Source: a bacterium
GTDB lineage: Bacteria > Elusimicrobiota > Elusimicrobia > Elusimicrobiales > UBA9959
Reading direction: 5' to 3'
NCBI GenBank assembly: GCA_021786295.1
Contig: JAJYNO010000004.1
Coordinates: 1-55,987, forward strand
Length of the DNA stretch: 55,987 nt
A program made the translations under genes and the position numbers. Below the pieces are notes generated by a model. It worked only from the letters and a program-made list of their open reading frames with translations. It was not told where the DNA came from and made no database searches. The stretch's first letter is position 1; each line of letters opens with the position of its first letter. Below, in pieces: positions 25,150 through 33,153 of the stretch.

Positions 25150-26502
25150 ATGAGCGAGACCAGCGACAAGATACCGATACTTCCGACCGGGGAGCATATG
25201 GGCGCCCCGGTGGCCATAAGGGGCGGCCGCTTCCGCAGGATGATGAAGCTGCCGTACCTGAACGTGGCGCTGATAGTGGGCTGCGGCATGTTCGTGAGCA
25301 CCTACGCGCAGACCGGCGTGCTGGGCCTCTACCCGTTCCGCTTCCTCCTCAAGGACAAGCTGCACGAGGGACCGCTGCGCGTGGCGCTCTTCATGCAGCT
25401 GGCCAACATGCCGTGGAACCTGAAGATCATCTCCGGCATAGTTTCCGACGCGATCCCCATCTTCGGCACGCGCCGCCGCCATTACCTGATGTTCAGCAGC
25501 CTGCTGGCCGGCCTGATGTGGCTGGCCGTGGCCATAGTGCCGCCCACCTTCATGCCGATGGTGATGATGGCCATGGCGATGAACGTGGCGCTGGTCTTCG
25601 TCAGCACCATAAGCGGCGGCATACTGGTGGAAGGCGGGCAGACCTTCGGCGTGACCGGCAAGCTCAGCTCGGTGCGCGTGCTGGCCATGAACATAGCGAG
25701 CCTCGGCGTGCCGCTGGGCGCCGTGCTGGCCGCCTATTCCCTGGGCGTCTCCGCGCTGACGGCCGCCATCCCGCTGTTCCTGCTGTTCTTCATAGCGCTG
25801 TTCATGTACAAGGAAAAGCCCACCGCCAGGCGCGACCCCAGGGTGTGGCTGGACATAAAGAAGCAGCTCAAGGTCGCGGCGAAGGCCAAGAGCCTGTGGT
25901 TCGCGGCCGGCCTGCTGTTCCTGGTGCAGTTCGCGCCGGGTTTCCAGACGCCGCTGATGTTCTACCAGACCGACACGCTGCATTTCAGCGAGAAGTTCAT
26001 CGGCCTGCTGACGCTGATAGACGCCATAGCGGGCGCCGTGGGCGCGCTGTTCTACGTGTACTTCTGCAAGCGCTTCAAGCTGCGCCAGCTGCTCTACGGC
26101 AGCGTCTTCTTCACCGGCACGCTTTCGCTGCTCTACCTGGGCTACGACGGGAAGAACTCCGCCATCGCGATAGAGGCCGTCTATATGCTGGTGGTCAGCC
26201 TGGTGCAGCTGCCGCTCTACGACCTGGCCGCGCGCGCCACGCCCAAGGGCAGCGAGGCTGTAGGCTACTCCGTCATCATGAGCGTGTGGAACTGGGGGCT
26301 GTTCGTCTCCGACCTGGTGGGTTCCGCGCTGTACCAGGACTACCACGTGACCTTCAAGAACCTGGTCTGGGTAAACGCCGGCACCACGCTGCTGGTGCTG
26401 TTCGCGGTGCCGTTCCTGCCGAAGATGCTCGTGGACACAAAAGAGGTGGAAGGCCAGGACCTGGCTGTAACGGAGCCGCAGGCCGAGTCGGGGACGGCCT
26501 GA
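25150..26502 (+). CDS. BT1/folate-biopterin-type major facilitator transporter
   Basis: A 450-residue integral membrane transporter with about 12 hydrophobic segments. The sequence MPWNLKIISGIVSDAIPIFG followed by TRRRHYL matches the signature region of the folate/biopterin (BT1) branch of the major facilitator superfamily. Members move pteridines, folates or other organic anions in protists, plants and some bacteria; the bacterial substrate is not known. ATG 25150 follows a weak GGGGAAC site; TATACT at 25078 gives a leader of about 60 nt. It is flanked on both sides by minus-strand clostripain paralogues and shares a bidirectional terminator with the second. Confidence 0.75.
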   Translation: MSETSDKIPILPTGEHMGAPVAIRGGRFRRMMKLPYLNVALIVGCGMFVSTYAQTGVLGLYPFRFLLKDKLHEGPLRVALFMQLANMPWNLKIISGIVSDAIPIFGTRRRHYLMFSSLLAGLMWLAVAIVPPTFMPMVMMAMAMNVALVFVSTISGGILVEGGQTFGVTGKLSSVRVLAMNIASLGVPLGAVLAAYSLGVSALTAAIPLFLLFFIALFMYKEKPTARRDPRVWLDIKKQLKVAAKAKSLWFAAGLLFLVQFAPGFQTPLMFYQTDTLHFSEKFIGLLTLIDAIAGAVGALFYVYFCKRFKLRQLLYGSVFFTGTLSLLYLGYDGKNSAIAIEAVYMLVVSLVQLPLYDLAARATPKGSEAVGYSVIMSVWNWGLFVSDLVGSALYQDYHVTFKNLVWVNAGTTLLVLFAVPFLPKMLVDTKEVEGQDLAVTEPQAESGTA

Positions 26503-26517
26503 GGCCGGCGAGGCGCG

Positions 26518-26553
26518 AAAAAAGCCCCGGGCGGAGTCGCCCGGGGCTTTTTC
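26518..26553. terminator. Bidirectional terminator
   Basis: Perfect stem AAAAAGCCCCGGGCG / CGCCCGGGGCTTTTT with a short GAGT loop, and T runs on both strands. It serves the transporter gene (+) and the clostripain gene (-). Confidence 0.9.
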
Positions 26554-26571
26554 GTTCGCTGGGCCGCGCGA

Positions 26572-27879
26572 TCAGTTCTGCATGAACTGTATGAACTCGG
26601 GCCAGCGGGTGCCGGCGAAGAGCATCGCCGTGTAGCTGCTGTCCAGCGGCTGGTCGGGTATCTCGATGGAGATGCCGTGCGCCCTGGAGTAGTCGCTGCT
26701 GACCTTGTTGTCGATCACCAGCGTGCCGTTTATGTAGGACATCAGGTCTCGGGCCTTGGCCTTGACGTCGGCGCTCTTGCTGGTGGAGGCCATCAGCGAG
26801 AGGAAGTCGTAGAGGTCCTTGTAGTCGGTGAAGGAGCCCTGGTCCTCGAAGTTCTGCGAGCTGTCGCGGGCCGCAGCGGCGGTCTGGCCGTCGTTGGCCG
26901 CCTCCGCCGCTCCGACGAAGGAGTTCAGCTTCTGGACGAAGTCGGGCAGCGCGGCCGTCCTTATGGTGGAGAACGTGGCGCCGCTGGAGTACTGGGGGGT
27001 GTAGGTGTCGGTGACGGCGTTGGCCAGGTCCTGGGCGCTCATGCCGGAGGCGTAGAAGCGCCTGAGCAGGGCCGCGTAGTCCCAGCCGTTGCCGGGCTCG
27101 GTCTTCTCCGACCCCACCACGTAGTCCACGTTGTCCTTGAGCTCGTAGGCCACCTCGGCCATCTGCATCAGGCAGGCGTCGGAGCCGTACACGTCTATGT
27201 GGCCCAGCGCCCTCATGATGGCGCCCATCTGCGGGGTGCTCATCACGTGCTTGGTCTGGTCGTCATAACCTATGGCCTTGACGTTGGTGTAGCCGGGGGT
27301 ATTGGGCACCCAGCCGCCGCCGTGGTTCCACAGCACGTACATATAATGCTGGGCGGGGAAGTGCTGCATGGCCCATTTGCCGAAGTCTATGGCGTGGTGG
27401 TAGTCTCCCATGTCGCAGCTCTGTATGGTCTGCAGCACTGGGGAGGATATGCCGTCGGTGGGGTTGGCGGCCTTCTTTATGAGGTAGCGGCGGCAGCCGG
27501 TCCAGTTGCCGTCCCCGGTGTAATCGCCGTACTGGCCGTTCATGCGGCCGACCTCGACCACGACGTTGACGTTGGCGTTGGAGCCGACCTGCTCCATCTG
27601 GTGGACGTTGGTATAGGCGAACTGCTCCAGCGAGTTCTTGCCGTCTATGTAGACCATTATGGTCCACTCCTTGGGCGCCGCGCGCTGCGGCGCGGCGGCC
27701 TCGTTGACCGGCACCGGGACAGGAACCGGCGCGGGAACAGCCTGGGCTCCGGAACTCCTGCTGTAGCCGCTGGCGGAGGAATAGGCCCCGGAAAGGTCGA
27801 AGCCTGCGTCCTGCGCGATAGCCGCGGCGGGAAGTATCGCTGTCAGGGCGAGAAGCGCTATCGTGTAAGTCCTGTTCAT
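26572..27879 (-). CDS. Secreted clostripain-family (C11) cysteine peptidase, paralogue 2
   Basis: A 435-residue exported peptidase. Signal peptide: IALLALTAILPAAAIAQ. A repeated Pro-Val linker (PAPVPVPVPV) leads to the C11 domain at WTIMVYIDGKNSLE. Catalytic H186 (YVLWNHGGGW) and C236 (YGSDACLMQM) are intact. Cleavage after arginine is expected from the family. It is highly similar to the protein at 23650 from the signal peptide to the last residues (EFIQFMQN), so a local duplication is likely; the linker and the region around residues 110-140 differ most. CGGAGG precedes ATG 27879. An inverted repeat CGTCAATCTTGACG lies upstream at 27949-27962. Confidence 0.9.
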   Translation of the reverse strand: MNRTYTIALLALTAILPAAAIAQDAGFDLSGAYSSASGYSRSSGAQAVPAPVPVPVPVNEAAAPQRAAPKEWTIMVYIDGKNSLEQFAYTNVHQMEQVGSNANVNVVVEVGRMNGQYGDYTGDGNWTGCRRYLIKKAANPTDGISSPVLQTIQSCDMGDYHHAIDFGKWAMQHFPAQHYMYVLWNHGGGWVPNTPGYTNVKAIGYDDQTKHVMSTPQMGAIMRALGHIDVYGSDACLMQMAEVAYELKDNVDYVVGSEKTEPGNGWDYAALLRRFYASGMSAQDLANAVTDTYTPQYSSGATFSTIRTAALPDFVQKLNSFVGAAEAANDGQTAAAARDSSQNFEDQGSFTDYKDLYDFLSLMASTSKSADVKAKARDLMSYINGTLVIDNKVSSDYSRAHGISIEIPDQPLDSSYTAMLFAGTRWPEFIQFMQN

Positions 27880-27948
27880 ATATCCTCCGGTCGCTGTATT
27901 CTTGCCTCTTGGGGCTCACCGCCTACGCGTATAGTCTACATCGTCAAT

Positions 27949-27962
27949 CTTGACGGCGCAAG
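27949..27962. promoter_or_regulatory. Perfect dyad in the divergent region upstream of the clostripain gene
   Basis: CGTCAA-TC-TTGACG, a possible operator between two divergent secreted-protein genes. Related GTCAA repeats occur upstream of the papain-like gene (45155-45168) and at 50319-50339. Confidence 0.3.
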
Positions 27963-27986
27963 GGGGGGAGGGCCTATATCTTTTCT

Positions 27987-28006
27987 GGGTCTAAAGTCCT
28001 ATGACC
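27987..28006. promoter_or_regulatory. Recurring motif GGWCTAAAGWCCTATG, copy 1
   Basis: GGGTCTAAAGTCCTATGACC is partly self-complementary and recurs as TAGGACTAAAGACCTATGCC at 50353-50372. Both lie in divergent intergenic regions beside genes for exported hydrolases. Function unknown. Confidence 0.35.
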
Positions 28007-28105
28007 GGAAAAAGACGGCGGGGCTCTCCCGCGGCGATAATAGTGTAAAATCTATTGCCGGGTCCGGGTTGGGACGGCCAGAGGGCTGTATATAAGGAGA
28101 GCAAA

Positions 28106-28498
28106 ATGAACAAGAAAGCGGCTAAAGCGGCGGTGCTGGCGGCGTTCATCGTGCTGGCGTTGGGCGGTCTCTATTACGCGAGGGCGCAGATGGGCGGGGG
28201 AATGGGCGGTATGGGAGGCGGCCCCGGGCAGCGAATGGGCGGCATGAACCCGCAGCTGGGCATGCGCCCAGGCGGGATGAACTGCTCGTCCATGGTGGTC
28301 TTCGGGAAGCATATCTATGTCATGTCAGGCCCGAGGCTGATAAAAGTGGACCCTGTAGCCATGAAAGTGGTGGGATCCCTGCTGGTAGGCGGTCCGGCCG
28401 CCGCGGTGCGCGGCGGCGGGCAGGGGCCTGACGCCCAGTCCGCGCCGCAGGGCGGGCAGGACGAAATGCCGGAAGACATGGGCAACATGGGCGATTAG
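28106..28498 (+). CDS. Small secreted Gly/Met-rich protein
   Basis: A 130-residue protein with a signal-anchor or signal peptide (AAVLAAFIVLALGGLYYARAQ) followed by a Gly/Met-rich stretch with MGGGMGGMGGGPGQRMGG. A short beta-rich block (SSMVVFGKHIYVMSGPRLIK) looks like a single propeller or PQQ-type blade, then an acidic tail ends it. Methionine-rich segments can bind copper, but nothing here proves that. AAGGAGAG precedes ATG 28106 and TAAAAT near 28044 is a candidate -10. No family is recognised. Confidence 0.6.
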   Translation: MNKKAAKAAVLAAFIVLALGGLYYARAQMGGGMGGMGGGPGQRMGGMNPQLGMRPGGMNCSSMVVFGKHIYVMSGPRLIKVDPVAMKVVGSLLVGGPAAAVRGGGQGPDAQSAPQGGQDEMPEDMGNMGD

Positions 28499-28523
28499 AC
28501 TCCGCGTCCGGCGCGTAGTTCCG

Positions 28524-28560
28524 CGGGGGAGGGCCTGTCCAGGCCTTCCCCCCGGTCTTT
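28524..28560 (+). terminator. Intrinsic terminator after the Gly/Met-rich gene
   Basis: A stem of about 13 bp (GGGGGAGGGCCTG / CAGGCCTTCCCCC, with one G-T pair) followed by GGTCTTTT. Confidence 0.75.
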
Positions 28561-28578
28561 TCCCTCCTCCGGCGGAGC

Positions 28579-28616
28579 GACACGCCCTTGTCGGGGCGGC
28601 GTGCTATACTATTCCT
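28579..28616 (+). promoter_or_regulatory. recQ promoter with dyad element (copy 1)
   Basis: The dyad CGACA-N6-TGTCG is followed 9 nt later by TGC and TATACT (28605-28610), 7 nt before ATG 28618. The 38-bp block matches those at 49037-49074 (about 30 of 38 positions) and 52845-52882 (radC). The dyad lies over the -35 region, a position expected for a repressor operator. Confidence 0.5.
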
Positions 28617-28617
28617 G

Positions 28618-30471
28618 ATGGAGCCGCTGGAGATACTCAAGAAGCGCTGGGGCTACGGCGCTTTCAAGCCGCTGCAGAAGGAGGCCATAGACGCCGCCTT
28701 CGCGGGGCGCGACTGCCTGGTGGTGCTGCCCACCGGCGGCGGCAAGAGCCTCTGCTACCAGCTGCCGGCGGCGGCCGGCCGCGGGCTGGTGCTGGTGGTC
28801 TCGCCGCTGATAGCCCTGATGGACGACCAGGTGGCCTCCGCGCGCGAGGCCGGCCTGGCCGCGGACGCCCTCCATTCCAACCTCAAGGCGGAGCCCAAAC
28901 GCGAGGTTTACCGCAACCTCGCCGAGGGCCGCACCGAGCTGCTCTACGTCAGCCCCGAACGCCTGCTCGCCGGGGACATCTACGGCTACCTGGCCGACCG
29001 CCTGGTGCTGGCCGCAGTGGACGAGGCGCACTGCGTTTCGCACTGGGGCCACGAGTTCCGCCCGGAGTACCGCCGCCTCACCGAGGCGCTGGACCTTTTT
29101 CCCAAGGCGGCGCGCATGGCGCTCACCGCCACCGCCACGCCCGCCGTGCGCGGGGACATCCTTCACAAACTAGGCCTGCGCTCGCCGGACATCCTGATAG
29201 GCCACCCCGACCGGCCCAACCTGGTGTACCGCGCCTTCCCGCGCCGGGACCAGGTGAAACAGGTGCTCGAGGCGGTGCGCCGCCACCCCGGCGAGGGCGG
29301 CATCGTGTACGCGCAGACCCGCAAGGACGTGGAGCGCCTGGCCGCCAAGTTGAAGGAAGAGGGCGTCTCCTGCGCGCCGTACCACGCCGGGCTTAACGCC
29401 GAGGAGCGCCGTCAGGCGCAGGACGATTTCGTCAACGAGCGGCTGGACGTGATAGTGGCCACCATAGCCTTCGGCATGGGCATAGACCGCTCCAACGTGC
29501 GCTACGTGGTGCACGCCAACACGCCGCGCTCGGTGGAGCACTACCAGCAGGAGAGCGGCCGCGCCGGGCGCGACGGCGAACCGGCCGAATGCACGCTGCT
29601 GTTCGCCGCCTCGGACCTGGCCACGCACAAGTGGCTGGCCAAGAAGGATATCCACCTTTCGGCCGAGCGCCAGCGCGCGCTCGACAAACAGCTCAAGGAC
29701 ATCGGACGCTACGCGGTGTCGCCGGTGTGCCGGCACGCGCTGCTGGCCGCGCATTTCGGCGAGCCCTATCCGGCGGACGGCAGGCAGCAGGGCGGGGAAG
29801 GCTGCGGCGCCTGCGACGTGTGCCTGGGCGAGACCAAGGGCCTGCCCGAGGAAGAGGCGCGCCTGACCGCGAAGAAGATATTGAGCGCCGCGTGGCGGCT
29901 GGAAGGACGCTACGGCGCAGGCTACGTGGTGAACATCCTGCTCGGCCGGCCCGGCGAGCGCGCCGCCGCGTGCGGGCACGACCAGCTGAAAGTTTTCGGC
30001 ATCCTGAAGGAAGCGGGCGAGCCCGCCGTGCGCTCGTGGATGGACCAGCTGATAGTGCAGGACTACCTGGAGATCACCGAGGACGACGAGTACCCGCTGC
30101 TGCGCATAACGGCCGAGGGCCGCGCGCTCTGCCAGGACAAGGGCGAGGTGCGCCTGGGCCTGCCGGTGAAGCCGGCCAGGGACAAGAAGAAGCCCAAGGC
30201 CCTGCGCGCCGCCGGCCCGGATTTCAGCGAGGCCGACGCCGCGCTGTTCGAGCGCCTGCGAGCCGTGCGCCGGGCGCTCGCCGACAAGGCCGGCGTGCCG
30301 CCCTACGTGATCTGCCAGGACGCCGCGCTCGCGGAGATGGCCGCGCTCAAGCCCGCCACCCCGGAGGCCCTGCTGGACATCAAGGGCATGGGCGAGAAGC
30401 GCGTGAAGAAGTACGGCGAACACTTCCTGGCCGCCCTGGCCGGCAGACAGGACCTGCCCCTGGCGGACTGA
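28618..30471 (+). CDS. recQ: ATP-dependent DNA helicase RecQ
   Basis: A 617-residue 3'-5' DNA helicase of recombination and repair. Walker A VLPTGGGKS has K43, the DEAH box is at 135-138, motif III is ALTATATP, motif VI is QESGRAGRDG. The zinc-binding domain keeps Cys in SPVCRHALL and CGACDVC, followed by winged-helix RQC sequence. The C-terminal HRDC domain (about 545-605, with LLDIKGMGEKRVKKYGEHF) binds DNA. ATG 28618 is favoured because TATACT ends 7 nt upstream and homology begins there; the mRNA is likely leaderless. The promoter carries a dyad element shared with radC. Confidence 0.96.
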   Translation: MEPLEILKKRWGYGAFKPLQKEAIDAAFAGRDCLVVLPTGGGKSLCYQLPAAAGRGLVLVVSPLIALMDDQVASAREAGLAADALHSNLKAEPKREVYRNLAEGRTELLYVSPERLLAGDIYGYLADRLVLAAVDEAHCVSHWGHEFRPEYRRLTEALDLFPKAARMALTATATPAVRGDILHKLGLRSPDILIGHPDRPNLVYRAFPRRDQVKQVLEAVRRHPGEGGIVYAQTRKDVERLAAKLKEEGVSCAPYHAGLNAEERRQAQDDFVNERLDVIVATIAFGMGIDRSNVRYVVHANTPRSVEHYQQESGRAGRDGEPAECTLLFAASDLATHKWLAKKDIHLSAERQRALDKQLKDIGRYAVSPVCRHALLAAHFGEPYPADGRQQGGEGCGACDVCLGETKGLPEEEARLTAKKILSAAWRLEGRYGAGYVVNILLGRPGERAAACGHDQLKVFGILKEAGEPAVRSWMDQLIVQDYLEITEDDEYPLLRITAEGRALCQDKGEVRLGLPVKPARDKKKPKALRAAGPDFSEADAALFERLRAVRRALADKAGVPPYVICQDAALAEMAALKPATPEALLDIKGMGEKRVKKYGEHFLAALAGRQDLPLAD

Positions 30472-30478
30472 AGAAGAT

Positions 30479-30504
30479 ATTTTCAAGTGAAAATATGGCC
30501 TCCC
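30479..30504. other. AT-rich perfect hairpin after recQ
   Basis: ATATTTTCA-AG-TGAAAATAT forms a 9-bp stem a few bases after the recQ stop. It has no T run and may aid transcript ending or stability. Confidence 0.4.
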
Positions 30505-30580
30505 GTTTCTGTCTTTGAATATTCCGGGCAGTCCGGCCTTGCCTATGGGTGGGGCCGTGCTGAAAACGGTCCGCAGCTTT

Positions 30581-30596
30581 TGGCATTTAAATTGCT
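30581..30596 (+). promoter_or_regulatory. Sigma-54 (RpoN) type promoter
   Basis: TGGCATTTAAATTGCT matches the -24/-12 consensus TGGCAC-N5-TTGCW with exactly 10 nt between GG and GC. Start of transcription would fall near 30606, about 35 nt before ATG 30641. No RpoN or activator gene is visible in the window. Confidence 0.6.
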
Positions 30597-30640
30597 CTCC
30601 TTGAAGCGTAGCCGTCAAAACGAAAAGAGGAGAACGAACA

Positions 30641-31141
30641 ATGAAAAACGGGATTATAGCGATAGTGCTTTCTGTGCTTGCCGCAGGCGCCGCGAATGCC
30701 GCGGAGGCGTTCAGTATACCGGTGAACAGCCTGAGCAATGTCAGCGTGCCGGCAGTGCGGATGTCCCCGGTGTATTCGGAGGGGACGCTGGACAAGAGCC
30801 TGCAGTCCGCGGTTGACAACCTCAAGCAGGACCCGGCCAACGCCGGCCTGGTGCAGGATTTCGTGTGTCTTAAGGTGTTCGGCACTTATGAGCAGAAATA
30901 CCAGTTCGTCTACGGGCAGGACAAGACGTTCGTAATGCCGGAGCGCTGCCAGCGGCTGACGGCCGAGATCAGGATGAACAACGTCAGCAGGAACGCCATA
31001 ACCGACGCCGCAAACAGCGCGCTTAAGTGGGTGTGCCGGGCCTATACCCATGCCGTCACCTATTACCAGTGCGATTCCAATAACGAAAATTGCGACGAGA
31101 AGATAAAGAACGTGGTAGAACAGTCCTGCGACTGGGAATAA
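30641..31141 (+). CDS. Secreted cysteine-containing protein, unknown function
   Basis: A 166-residue exported protein with signal peptide IIAIVLSVLAAGAANAAEA. The mature part has cysteines in VCLKV, ERCQRL, WVCRAY, YQCDS, NCDEK and SCDWE, six in all, probably three disulfides. Helical segments such as ITDAANSALKWVCRAYTHAV are evident. No family is recognised. AGAGGAGA lies upstream of ATG 30641 and a sigma-54-type promoter precedes it. The next gene starts 10 bp after the stop, so both are probably under the same control. Confidence 0.65.
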   Translation: MKNGIIAIVLSVLAAGAANAAEAFSIPVNSLSNVSVPAVRMSPVYSEGTLDKSLQSAVDNLKQDPANAGLVQDFVCLKVFGTYEQKYQFVYGQDKTFVMPERCQRLTAEIRMNNVSRNAITDAANSALKWVCRAYTHAVTYYQCDSNNENCDEKIKNVVEQSCDWE

Positions 31142-31151
31142 GGAGAACTCT

Positions 31152-31637
31152 ATGTTCGGTATTGTCGTATTCGCGGTGAGCGTGGTGCTTACCTACTTCG
31201 TGGCCGGGGTCGCCAGCATAAACCTGGCGCTGGCCTGGGTCACGCTGGCCCTGCTGCTGGTCATGATAGCTGTTTCGTACGCCAGGAAGCGGCCGGCAGG
31301 GCTCCTCGTTAAGTACGCCCTGATAGTGGCGGCGGCCGCAGCAGTGGTGCAGACGGCCAACGCGGCGGACAAAAGGCATGCGCGCCGCGCTAGCGCCGGG
31401 CTGATCTCCGCGGCCGAGCGGTATAAGGCCGATACCGGCGCTTACCCCGCCAACCTGGAGGACCTGCGTCCCAAGTACATAGCGAAGGTCCCGCGGGCCA
31501 GGTACACGGTCACCAACGGGCAGTATATACTCCGGCCCGGCCGCCTGTACTACTACGTGGACCCCACTATGCTGGCGGAGGAGTACGACTTCGCCGCCGG
31601 AACCTGGAGCCTGCGAGCCGCTTCGGACATCCATTAG
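31152..31637 (+). CDS. Membrane protein with a pseudopilin-like C-terminal domain
   Basis: A 161-residue protein with three hydrophobic segments at the N-terminus (IVVFAVSVVLTYFVAGVASI, LALAWVTLALLLVMIAVSY, YALIVAAAAAVVQTANA). The C-terminal half resembles the globular part of a GspG-like pseudopilin (ISAAERYKADTGAYPANLED, then LRPKYIAKVPRARYTV and YYYVDP). The usual class III prepilin leader is absent, so it is either a pilin domain moved onto a membrane anchor or a pilin-derived sensor. GGAGAAC precedes ATG 31152, 10 bp after the secreted cysteine protein, with which it likely forms a sigma-54-driven operon. Confidence 0.6.
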   Translation: MFGIVVFAVSVVLTYFVAGVASINLALAWVTLALLLVMIAVSYARKRPAGLLVKYALIVAAAAAVVQTANAADKRHARRASAGLISAAERYKADTGAYPANLEDLRPKYIAKVPRARYTVTNGQYILRPGRLYYYVDPTMLAEEYDFAAGTWSLRAASDIH

Positions 31638-31652
31638 CGCGCGGACCAGAGG

Positions 31653-31684
31653 GGGCAGGCCGGAAAGCGGCCTGCCCTTTTTTT
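31653..31684 (+). terminator. Intrinsic terminator before rnhA
   Basis: Perfect 10-bp stem GGGCAGGCCG / CGGCCTGCCC with a GAAAG loop and TTTTTTT. The T run abuts the -10 box of the next gene. Confidence 0.9.
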
Positions 31685-31685
31685 G

Positions 31686-31691
31686 TAAGAT
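31686..31691 (+). promoter_or_regulatory. -10 box for a leaderless RNase HI mRNA
   Basis: TAAGAT ending 7 nt before ATG 31699, directly behind the terminator T run. Confidence 0.5.
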
Positions 31692-31698
31692 TGTAGCG

Positions 31699-32430
31699 AT
31701 GGAGAATACGATCTGCGTCTATTGCGACGGCGCCTGCTCCGGCAACCCCGGGCCGGGCGGCTGGGCCGCGGTCATCATCTACCCAGAGGGCCGCGTGCTG
31801 GAGCTCGGCGGGGGGGAGCGCCACACCACCAACAACCGCATGGAGATGGCCGCTGCCATAGCCGCGCTCTCCGCCGTGGAGGAGCGCCCCGAGCCCGTCA
31901 AGGTCTATACCGATTCCGGTCTGCTGATAAACGGCGTGAAGGGCTGGCTCTACGGCTGGAAACGCAAGGGCTGGTTGACCGCCGCCGGCCAGCCGGTGCT
32001 GAACCGCGACCTCTGGGAACGCATAGACGCGCTGGCGCAGGCCCGCAAGGGCAGGCTCTCCTGGGGCCATGTCAAGGGCCACGCCGGCCACGAGGTGAAC
32101 GAGCGCTGCGACGCCATAGCGGTGGCCTTCTCCAAGGGCCAGCGCCCGGAGCTGCACGACGGCCCCGCCGTGGGGTGCGGCTATTCGCTGCTGGAGCCTG
32201 GGGAGGACCATCTGCACAAGCCGGCCCCGAAGGCCGCGGCGCGCGCCCAGAGGCCCAAAGGTCCCGCCGTTTACCTGAGCCTGGTGGGGGGCCGGCTGGA
32301 ACGTCACTCCACGTGGGACCAGTGCAAGTCCCGCGTGCACGGCGTTCCTGAAGCAAAGTTCAAGAAGGTGTCCTCCGCGGAGGAGGAAGAGCGGACCCTG
32401 GCCGATTGGGGGCTTCAACTGGACCGTTGA
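31699..32430 (+). CDS. rnhA: Ribonuclease HI with C-terminal viroplasmin-like domain
   Basis: A 243-residue enzyme that degrades RNA in RNA-DNA hybrids. The catalytic carboxylates are D10 (VYCDGACSGNPGPGGW), E49 (NNRMEMAA), D72 (YTDSGLL) and D138 (NERCDAIA). After residue 150 a linker leads to YLSLVGGRLERHSTWDQCKS and GVPEAKFKKVSS (about 190-230), which match the hybrid-binding viroplasmin-like module. In eukaryotic RNase H1 that module is at the N-terminus, so the order is reversed here. ATG 31699 is supported by homology and leaderless geometry. Confidence 0.92.
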   Translation: MENTICVYCDGACSGNPGPGGWAAVIIYPEGRVLELGGGERHTTNNRMEMAAAIAALSAVEERPEPVKVYTDSGLLINGVKGWLYGWKRKGWLTAAGQPVLNRDLWERIDALAQARKGRLSWGHVKGHAGHEVNERCDAIAVAFSKGQRPELHDGPAVGCGYSLLEPGEDHLHKPAPKAAARAQRPKGPAVYLSLVGGRLERHSTWDQCKSRVHGVPEAKFKKVSSAEEEERTLADWGLQLDR

Positions 32431-32567
32431 AGCGCCGCGCTCTAACCCCTAAAGATTAGCCCTAAATACAAAGGTCCGGACGTTGAAAACCGGGCCTGGA
32501 TTGAGGTATAGTTTTTTTGGGCTGCGGAACAGGGGCCGCGCCCTGGTAAGCCGGGCAAGGGGGGGGT

Positions 32568-32990
32568 ATGAAAGAACTGGGAATACTGGTGATGTTGACG
32601 GTATTGGGCGGCGGGCTGGCGCTCGCGCAAAAGCCGCCGCAGCCGGCGCCTGAGTCCGGGATAAAGACGGAGAGCGCTCCGCCTGTTAAGAAGGGGGAGA
32701 AGCCCAGGCTGCGCAAGTTCCTGGCCGAGGTGACGGCGGTGGACCCTGCGGCCGGCAAACTGACGGTCAAGGAGCGTAAGGGCAAGCCTGCGACGCTGCT
32801 GGTGGGCGCGGATGTCAGGATAGTGCTGGGCGGCAAGCCGTCCTCCCTGTCGGACATAGAGGCGGGGGACAAGGTGCAGGTGATGTACGAGGGCAAGAAG
32901 GACGGGCCGGTGATAAAGAAGATACGGGTGATAAAGAAGAGAACAGCCGCCAAAAGGGAGGAGCGGCCTAAGGGGGCGCAGAAGCCCTGA
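32568..32990 (+). CDS. Secreted small beta-domain protein, unknown function
   Basis: A 140-residue protein with signal peptide ILVMLTVLGGGLALAQ, a Pro/Lys linker and one compact beta domain (about 50-125: FLAEVTAVDPAAGKLTVKER, LLVGADVRIVLGGKPSSLSD, IEAGDKVQVMYEG, then VIKKIRVIKK). The pattern resembles DUF5666-like periplasmic beta-barrel domains. The tail is strongly basic (KKRTAAKREERPKG). TATAGT at 32504 is a likely -10 and GGGGGG lies before ATG 32568. A strong terminator follows. Confidence 0.6.
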   Translation: MKELGILVMLTVLGGGLALAQKPPQPAPESGIKTESAPPVKKGEKPRLRKFLAEVTAVDPAAGKLTVKERKGKPATLLVGADVRIVLGGKPSSLSDIEAGDKVQVMYEGKKDGPVIKKIRVIKKRTAAKREERPKGAQKP

Positions 32991-33024
32991 GGCCGGTTCC
33001 GGAGGGGGCCGATGTCCTGCCCAA

Positions 33025-33060
33025 GGCGGCCGCGGATAAGCCCGCGGCCGCCGCTTTTTT
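33025..33060 (+). terminator. Intrinsic terminator
   Basis: Perfect 11-bp stem GGCGGCCGCGG / CCGCGGCCGCC with a 6-nt loop, then GCTTTTTT. Confidence 0.9.
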
Positions 33061-33153
33061 GCCGCGTCATAAACCTCTAAACATGTGCGGCCAGTATTTG
33101 TTAGTATTGTTCTAGAGCCGCGCGCCGCGCTTTCCGGCCGGGCTGAGGCTCCC

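Noticed and set aside
28589-28610. TTGTCG as a -35 box for recQ
   Set aside because: It lies only 11 nt before TATACT, too close for a standard sigma-70 promoter; the shared dyad explains it better.
29170-30885. A 571-codon minus-strand frame opposite recQ
   Set aside because: It is a shadow of recQ and runs past it into the sigma-54 promoter region.
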